This document shows, in pieces, positions 59,126 to 64,000 of a stretch of DNA of 64,000 bases. Source of the stretch: Streptomyces sp. NBC_01351. GTDB lineage: Bacteria > Actinomycetota > Actinomycetes > Streptomycetales > Streptomycetaceae. Both the position numbers and the translations under genes were made by a program. The notes below the pieces were generated by a model. That model saw nothing but the letters and a program-made list of their open reading frames with translations. It was not told the DNA's origin and made no database searches. The stretch spans positions 2,170,001-2,234,000 of the forward strand of contig NZ_CP108356.1 in the NCBI RefSeq assembly GCF_036237315.1. Reading direction: 5' to 3'. Positions within the stretch are counted from its first letter, which is position 1. The number at the start of each line of letters is the position of its first letter.

Positions 59126-62100
59126 CTAGGGCCGCGCCGCGCTACCCAGCGGGCTGCCCCACAGCTCCGAGATGGCCGCCGCGCGCGCGAAGTGGGCCGC
59201 GGCCTCGTCCTCGCGGCCCAGGAACTCGGCCAGTTCGCCGAGGGTGCGGGCGACCGGGCGCAGGGCCACGCTGAATCCCGAAGAGGCCGGTGGTGCCTCG
59301 CGGTAGGGCAGCAGGGCGGCGTACAGCTCCTCGGCGCCCTGCCGCTCCCCCAGCGTGACCAGGGTCATCGCGCGGAAGCTCGCGAAGATCTTGAAGAAGT
59401 AGTCCGTGCGCAGCGGTCCGGCCCGGCCGAGGACCTCGCGAGCCTCCTCCGCCCGACCCGCCGCGGCCAGCGCGACCGCGAGCAGGTCCGCCGCCGGCGG
59501 CCCGAACGCCGCGTACACCTCACGGAGCCAGGGCAGGGATTCCGCGAGCCGCCCCTGGCTCGCCCGCAGCGTGGCGGTCGCGACGGCCAGTTGCCCCTGG
59601 GCGTGCGGCGAGCCCTGGCGGGACATCCGCGCGGCCGCCGCCGCGTACATGCGTTCCGCGTCCTCGAAGCGCCCCTCGACGTGGGCCAGGGTCGCCACGG
59701 CGATCTCGCCCACGGCCATCGGACCGGGCATCCGGTAGGCCCGCGCGAACTCGGCCGACCGTTCCAGCAAGGCGTGCACGCCGGCGACATCGCCCTCGGC
59801 CGCCAGGGCGGTGGAGCGGATGAACATCCCGTACCAGCGGTGGGACGGCAGGTCGTGGGCGGCGCCGAGCCGGTCCAATTCGCCTCCCAGCTCGGCGCGT
59901 TCGCGCCATTCCAGGTCGGCGTCGAGCTCCTTGGCGAGCGTCGCGACCGCCCCCGCCAGCAGCGCGGGCTCGCCCAGCTCCCGCGCGAGACCGAGCGCCT
60001 CGCGGGCCGCGGCCCGTACCTTCAGCACCTTGCCGTCGGACAGCTCCGCGGCGTACGCCCCCAGCAGCAGGCACCGTACGGCCGGTTCGTGATCGGAGCG
60101 CTCCAGCAGTCGTTCGAGCAGTTCCACCACGGGCGTGTCGACCGTGCCGTAGGGCCGGGTCTGCCACGGAGTCGGCTCGGTCCACGCGGTAAAGGCCCGG
60201 ACCAGCAGGTCGTCCCGGCCCGCCGCGACGGCCCGGTCGATCGCCCTCCGGCGCGTCTCGCGGGCCACGGTCACCGCCCCCGCGCGCACCTGGGCCCGTA
60301 CCAGCCGGCCCAGGAGCTCCACGTGATCCGCGTCCCGGTCGCCGCCGGGCGTCGCGGGGATCCGCTCGGCGCACTCCACCGCCTCCACGAGCACCTTCGC
60401 GGCGGTGTCGTGGGCGTACCGGAATTCGGCGAGCTGGGCCGCCCGCAGGCAGTGGTCGACCGCTTTCGCCGCCGTCGCCGAGGTCGCCGCGCGTACGTAG
60501 TGATGGGCGAGCGCCGAGGCGTCGTCCGGGCGGAGCCGCTCCAGGCAGCCCGCGATCCGGCCGTGCATCCGCGCGGAGCGCAGCCGGCTCAGGTCCGCCA
60601 GCAGGGTCTCCCGTACGAGCGCGTGCGCGAACCGGACCCGGCCGGGCCCCGGTTCGATCAGCAACCCAGCCAGCAGCCCGGCCTCCAGCGCGCCGAGCAC
60701 GGCGTCCTCGTCGGTGTCCGCCGCCCCCACGAGCACCTCCACAGCGGCCTCCCGCCCCACGACGGCGGCCAGGCGCAGTACGGAGACCACCTCTTCGGGG
60801 AGCCGGCCGAGACGCCGGCGCAACACGTCCCGTACGCCCTCCGGCACCTCGGACAGCGCGACGAGCGATCCTTCACTGCCCAGCAGCCGGGCGCTCTCCC
60901 GTACGTAGAAGGGGTTTCCTCCCGTACGTTCGGCCAGTGCGGCCACGGTCTCCGGGTCGACCCCGGGTCCGCTCACCGCGCGCACCACCTCCGCCACCGC
61001 CGCCTCCGGCAGTCCGCGCAGCGCCACGCGGGCCGGCGAACGCCGGGCCAGACCGGCGAGGGCCTCGGCAAGGCGCCCCTCCACCTCTTCGGGGCGGTAC
61101 GCGCCCACGAGCAGCAGCGCGACCCCCGGGGACGGGTCTGCCAGGGCGGTCAGCAGCGCGAGCGTCTCGGCGTCGGCCCAGTGCAGGTCGTCCAGTACGA
61201 GGGCCACGGGCCGCTCGCGCGCGGCCCGGGCCAGCCACTGCCGGACGGTGCGGTGCAGCCGGAACCGCCCGGCGGCGGCGTCCGCGGCAGGGCCCGCAGC
61301 GGCCTCGGAGAGCAGGGGCGCGAGCGCGGCGGCCTCCTCGGGCCCGGGCGGGGCAGCGGCGGCGACGGCGCGCAGCGCTTCGACCCAGGCCCACGCGGGC
61401 GGCGCGCCCTCGGCGTCGGGGGTGCGGCCGACCGCGACGATCCAGCCCTCGGCGTGCAGCCGGTCCGCGAGCCGGTGAAGCAGCGCCGACTTGCCCAGCC
61501 CCGCCTCGCCGGTGACCAGCGCCACCCCGGGCCCATCGACCCGGGCCCGCTGCCCCGCTGCCGCCAGCCGCGCCAACTCCTCCCCACGCCCGACGAACAG
61601 CTCACCCCCGGACCCACCCGCCACACCCCCCGAGCCGGACTCCGACCCACCGCCCGCACCAGGCGCCGACCCACCGCCCCACCCCCATCCCCGCTCCGGC
61701 CCTCCGGCAGCACCCCGCTCCGAAGCCCGGTCCTGCCCCGACTGAAACGCACCGCCCGCACCCCGCTCCGAAGCCCGGGCCTGCCTCGCCCCCGGCCCAC
61801 CGCCCGAACCCCACCCCGTAGCCCCGACCGGATCCCGCTCCGGCCGCCCGACCCCATCCCGCTCCGGATCTGAAGCCCCACCCGCCTCCGCACCTTCGAC
61901 CCCACCGCGCGCCGACAGGCCGCCCTGCCCCCGCTCCGGCCCACCGACCCGTCCCGGCCCCGAAGTCCCGGCCGGCGGACGCTCCGGCCTGCCGAACCGC
62001 CCCGCACCCGGCCCACCGGGCCGCCCCGCATCCAGCCGCCCCGGCCGGCTCGGCTCCGGCTCACCGGGCCACCCCGCCGCCGGCCCGCCGCCCTCGCCCG

Positions 62101-62887
62101 GGGCTTGAGCCCGCGTGGCCCCGCGCAGCACCCGCTCGTCCTGCGCCAGTACGGCCTGCTCCAACGCCACCAGCGCGGCGCCCGGATCCAGCCCCACCTC
62201 CTCGGCCAGGATCGCCCGCGCCCGGCGCAGCGCCGCGAGCGCGTCGGCCTGTCGCCCCGCGGCCCACAGCGCGAGGGCGTGCAGCCGCCACGCCTCCTCC
62301 CGCAGCGGCTCCTCGCGGGTCAGGAGCGCGGCCTCGGAGACCGCCCCCGTGATGTCCGCGACCCGCAGCCCGGCCTCGACGGCGAGTTCGCGCGCGGCCA
62401 GTCGGAGTTCGTCGAGCCGCAGGATCTCCGCGTGGCTCCACGGCTCGTCGGCCGCCTCCGCGTACGCAGGCCCCTGCCACAGCGCCAGCGCCTCGCGGAG
62501 CAGGCCCCGGGCGGTCTCCGGCTCGGCCGGGAGCAGCTCCCGGGACCGCCCGAGCAGCTCCTCGAAGCGCCAGGCGTCGACGGCGTCCTCGGGCAGCCGC
62601 AACGCGTACCCGGGGGGCGCGCTGACCAGCAGCCGGGCGGGGGTACGCGGAGCCCGGCCCGGTTCGAGGAGCCGGCGCAGGTTGGAAACGTAGGCCTGGA
62701 GGGAGGCGACGGCCCGGGCGGGGGCGGCCCCCTGCCACAGCTCCTCGATCATCCGGTCCATGGACACGACCCGGCCGCGCACGGAGACCAGCAGCGCCAG
62801 GACGGAACGCTGGCGGTGACCGCCGAGCGGGATCGACTCGCCGTTCCGCTCGGCTGCGAAGGAGCCGAGTACGCGTATGTGGACCAT
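59126..62887 (-). CDS. SARP-type regulator with AAA/NTPase and TPR-like region
   Basis: 1253 aa. The N-terminal OmpR-like DNA-binding domain is about 1-95 (VHIRVLGSFAAERNGESIPL), with BTAD to about 245. An unusually long low-complexity Gly/Pro/Arg/Glu linker with repeated GRPERDP/GRPGGPGAGR-like units follows (about 265-440). An AAA_16 ATPase has a Walker A GEAGLGKSALLHRL (about 463-476) and Walker B LVLDDLHWAD. A helical repeat C-terminus of about 600 aa completes it. Layout of AfsR-like large SARPs. Start MVHIRV; divergent from the hemerythrin gene with SARP-like repeats between. Confidence 0.85.
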   Translation of the reverse strand: MVHIRVLGSFAAERNGESIPLGGHRQRSVLALLVSVRGRVVSMDRMIEELWQGAAPARAVASLQAYVSNLRRLLEPGRAPRTPARLLVSAPPGYALRLPEDAVDAWRFEELLGRSRELLPAEPETARGLLREALALWQGPAYAEAADEPWSHAEILRLDELRLAARELAVEAGLRVADITGAVSEAALLTREEPLREEAWRLHALALWAAGRQADALAALRRARAILAEEVGLDPGAALVALEQAVLAQDERVLRGATRAQAPGEGGGPAAGWPGEPEPSRPGRLDAGRPGGPGAGRFGRPERPPAGTSGPGRVGGPERGQGGLSARGGVEGAEAGGASDPERDGVGRPERDPVGATGWGSGGGPGARQARASERGAGGAFQSGQDRASERGAAGGPERGWGWGGGSAPGAGGGSESGSGGVAGGSGGELFVGRGEELARLAAAGQRARVDGPGVALVTGEAGLGKSALLHRLADRLHAEGWIVAVGRTPDAEGAPPAWAWVEALRAVAAAAPPGPEEAAALAPLLSEAAAGPAADAAAGRFRLHRTVRQWLARAARERPVALVLDDLHWADAETLALLTALADPSPGVALLLVGAYRPEEVEGRLAEALAGLARRSPARVALRGLPEAAVAEVVRAVSGPGVDPETVAALAERTGGNPFYVRESARLLGSEGSLVALSEVPEGVRDVLRRRLGRLPEEVVSVLRLAAVVGREAAVEVLVGAADTDEDAVLGALEAGLLAGLLIEPGPGRVRFAHALVRETLLADLSRLRSARMHGRIAGCLERLRPDDASALAHHYVRAATSATAAKAVDHCLRAAQLAEFRYAHDTAAKVLVEAVECAERIPATPGGDRDADHVELLGRLVRAQVRAGAVTVARETRRRAIDRAVAAGRDDLLVRAFTAWTEPTPWQTRPYGTVDTPVVELLERLLERSDHEPAVRCLLLGAYAAELSDGKVLKVRAAAREALGLARELGEPALLAGAVATLAKELDADLEWRERAELGGELDRLGAAHDLPSHRWYGMFIRSTALAAEGDVAGVHALLERSAEFARAYRMPGPMAVGEIAVATLAHVEGRFEDAERMYAAAAARMSRQGSPHAQGQLAVATATLRASQGRLAESLPWLREVYAAFGPPAADLLAVALAAAGRAEEAREVLGRAGPLRTDYFFKIFASFRAMTLVTLGERQGAEELYAALLPYREAPPASSGFSVALRPVARTLGELAEFLGREDEAAAHFARAAAISELWGSPLGSAARP

Positions 62888-62955
62888 GATCTGTCCAACG
62901 TAATCGGCTTCGATCAACTTCGGTCCGGATAACGCCAGATGCCGGCCACGGAAGC

Positions 62956-62973
62956 TTCCAAGCGGTTTCCAAG
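62956..62973 (+). promoter_or_regulatory. SARP-type heptamer direct repeat
   Basis: TTCCAAG-CGGT-TTCCAAG: two identical heptamers 11 bp apart, the helical-turn spacing used by SARP proteins. They lie 45 nt before the hemerythrin gene and 69 nt before the SARP gene itself. Confidence 0.55.
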
Positions 62974-63017
62974 TGGACGCCAGGAACCCTCCATGAGCCG
63001 GCCTCCAGTCTTTTGCC

Positions 63018-63725
63018 ATGAAGACGACACGGACACCGACAAGCGCACAGGCCGGGCCGGACACCCACGAGATGGTGGTCATCCACCGCGGCCTGCGCCG
63101 CGAGGCACGGCTGCTGGTCGAACTGGTCGCGGCGGTCACCCCCGGCGACACCGCCCGGGCCCGGATCCTCGCGGACCACTTCCGCGACTACCTGCTCGGC
63201 CTCCACAACCACCACCACGGCGAGGACGAGCACCTGTGGCCGCCACTGCTCGCCCGCGTGGACCTCGAAGCCGACCTCGTGCTCCTGATGGACGAGCAGC
63301 ACGAGAGGGTCGCGGCGACGTTGTCCGCCGCCCAGCAGGCCCTGCCGGCCTGGGAGCGCACGGCCGGGGAGGCGGAGCGGGACACTCTCGTGGCCCGGCT
63401 CGTCGAACACCGGACCGTCCTCGTGGAGCACCTCGACGACGAGGAGCGCTCGCTCCTGCCGCTCGCCGCCCGGCACCTGTCCCGGAGCGAGTGGGACGCC
63501 ATGGGCGAGCACTTCCTGGAGAGAACGCCCAAGCCCAAACTGCTGTTCTTCCTCGGCATGGCCCTGGAGAACGCCGACCGGGACGAGCGCGCGTCGATGC
63601 TCGCCGCTCTGCCACGCGCCGCGCGACTGCTCTGGTACACGGTCGGACGCCCCGCCTACGCCCGCAGGATGCGCACCGTCCGCCGAACCACAGCCACTGC
63701 CGCAACCACGGCCACCTCTCGCTGA
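63018..63725 (+). CDS. Hemerythrin HHE-domain protein
   Basis: 235 aa. Metal-ligand pattern of the HHE cation-binding domain: HRGLRREARLL, HNHHHGEDEHLWPPLL, EQHERVAATL and EHLDDEERSLLPL. It presumably binds a di-iron centre and senses or carries O2/NO; role unproven. The C-terminus is basic and Thr/Ala-rich. Upstream lies a SARP-type repeat. Same strand as the DUF4267 gene, 41 nt on. Confidence 0.85.
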   Translation: MKTTRTPTSAQAGPDTHEMVVIHRGLRREARLLVELVAAVTPGDTARARILADHFRDYLLGLHNHHHGEDEHLWPPLLARVDLEADLVLLMDEQHERVAATLSAAQQALPAWERTAGEAERDTLVARLVEHRTVLVEHLDDEERSLLPLAARHLSRSEWDAMGEHFLERTPKPKLLFFLGMALENADRDERASMLAALPRAARLLWYTVGRPAYARRMRTVRRTTATAATTATSR

Positions 63726-63766
63726 CCCCTGGCCCCTTCCCCTCCGACACATCCAGGAGATCCGCC

Positions 63767-64000
63767 ATGACCCTCAAGCACCTCGCCACCGCCCTGGCCG
63801 CCATCGGCGCCGCGTTCATCATCTACATCGGCCTCGCCTACCTCATCGCCCCGCAGGCCACCGCGCCCGACTTCGGCGTTCCGACCTGGCCGCAGAACGA
63901 CGGCACCGCCTTCCTCGCCGTCAAGGGCGTGCGGGACGTCGCAACCGGGCTCGTCGTCCTGGCCCTCCTGCTGACCGGACAGCGGCGGGCCCTCGGCTGG
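63767..64000 (+). CDS. DUF4267 family membrane protein (partial)
   Basis: First 78 codons; the gene runs off the window. It opens MTLKHLATALAAIGAAFIIY, then GVRDVATGLVVLALLLTGQR, with the GVRD motif and TM helices of DUF4267. AGGAG precedes the ATG. Probably co-transcribed with the hemerythrin gene. Function unknown. Confidence 0.8.
   Translation, partial: MTLKHLATALAAIGAAFIIYIGLAYLIAPQATAPDFGVPTWPQNDGTAFLAVKGVRDVATGLVVLALLLTGQRRALGW

Noticed and set aside
59192..61873. An 893-codon plus-strand frame opposite the SARP gene
   Set aside because: Antisense shadow of a well-supported regulator, with no ribosome site and Gln/Arg-rich nonsense composition.
61600..62050. Long degenerate GC-rich repeat, considered as a minisatellite or CRISPR-like array
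   Set aside because: Units vary in length and sequence and stay in frame as the SARP linker; there are no constant repeats with unique spacers.

Overview
The window is high-GC, gene-dense actinobacterial DNA. The genus is almost certainly Streptomyces: it carries cutRS, sepH, a DasR-type operator before ptsH, a c-di-AMP riboswitch before an M23 peptidase, a SARP regulator, twin citrate synthases, and rare TTA codons confined to a metabolite-type locus. From memory, the order of the conserved genes (cutS, cutR, IMPase, ferrochelatase, sepH ... ptsH, M23 peptidase, M16 pair, parC, citrate synthases) follows the Streptomyces core chromosome.

Layout. 1-12.9 kb is core: the CutRS two-component system, an inositol-phosphatase-family enzyme, coproporphyrin ferrochelatase, an MFS/flavin-oxidase pair, sepH, a sulfurtransferase and small housekeeping genes. 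13.0-15.0 kb holds a decayed DUF6325-SHOCT-DUF389 locus and an HxlR regulator divergent from a methyltransferase. 16.0-28.6 kb is the striking part, an apparently undescribed terpenoid-type gene cluster. A leftward, largely translationally coupled operon encodes a GGPP-type prenyl synthase, three Rieske oxygenases, a rifampin-phosphotransferase-like enzyme, a flippase-like membrane protein and a tyrosine-phosphatase-like protein, with an AsnO/VioC-like Fe/2OG oxygenase upstream. Divergent from these are a fusion protein ending in a Pyr4/PaxB-type membrane terpene cyclase, a PAP2 phosphatase, and a free-standing YtpB (DUF2600)-like putative terpene synthase that is homologous to the fusion's N-terminal domain. 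TTA codons occur in the oxygenase, the fusion and the YtpB-like gene, so bldA control is likely.

28.6-38.1 kb is an accessory belt of small genes and pseudogenes, many cut down by internal deletions that keep both gene ends: a LigD phosphoesterase, a SpoIIE-type phosphatase, a CYP152-like P450, CsoR, a copper-associated secreted protein and the tail of a copper ATPase. Intact copper-handling genes remain (Csp/DUF326, DUF4396, DUF6153, a His-rich membrane protein), as do two CsoR-type operators.

38.2-64 kb returns to core: a conserved hypothetical, tdk, a phosphodiesterase, DUF5998, a Pat-like protein acetyltransferase, ptsH, a GntR regulator, a riboswitch-controlled M23 peptidase, an M16 peptidase pair, parC, an Mrr-TerD fusion, a CobW GTPase, two divergent citrate synthases with a palindromic operator region, a giant SARP-ATPase regulator, a hemerythrin protein and a partial DUF4267 membrane protein. 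No rRNA, tRNA, CRISPR array or insertion sequence was recognised.
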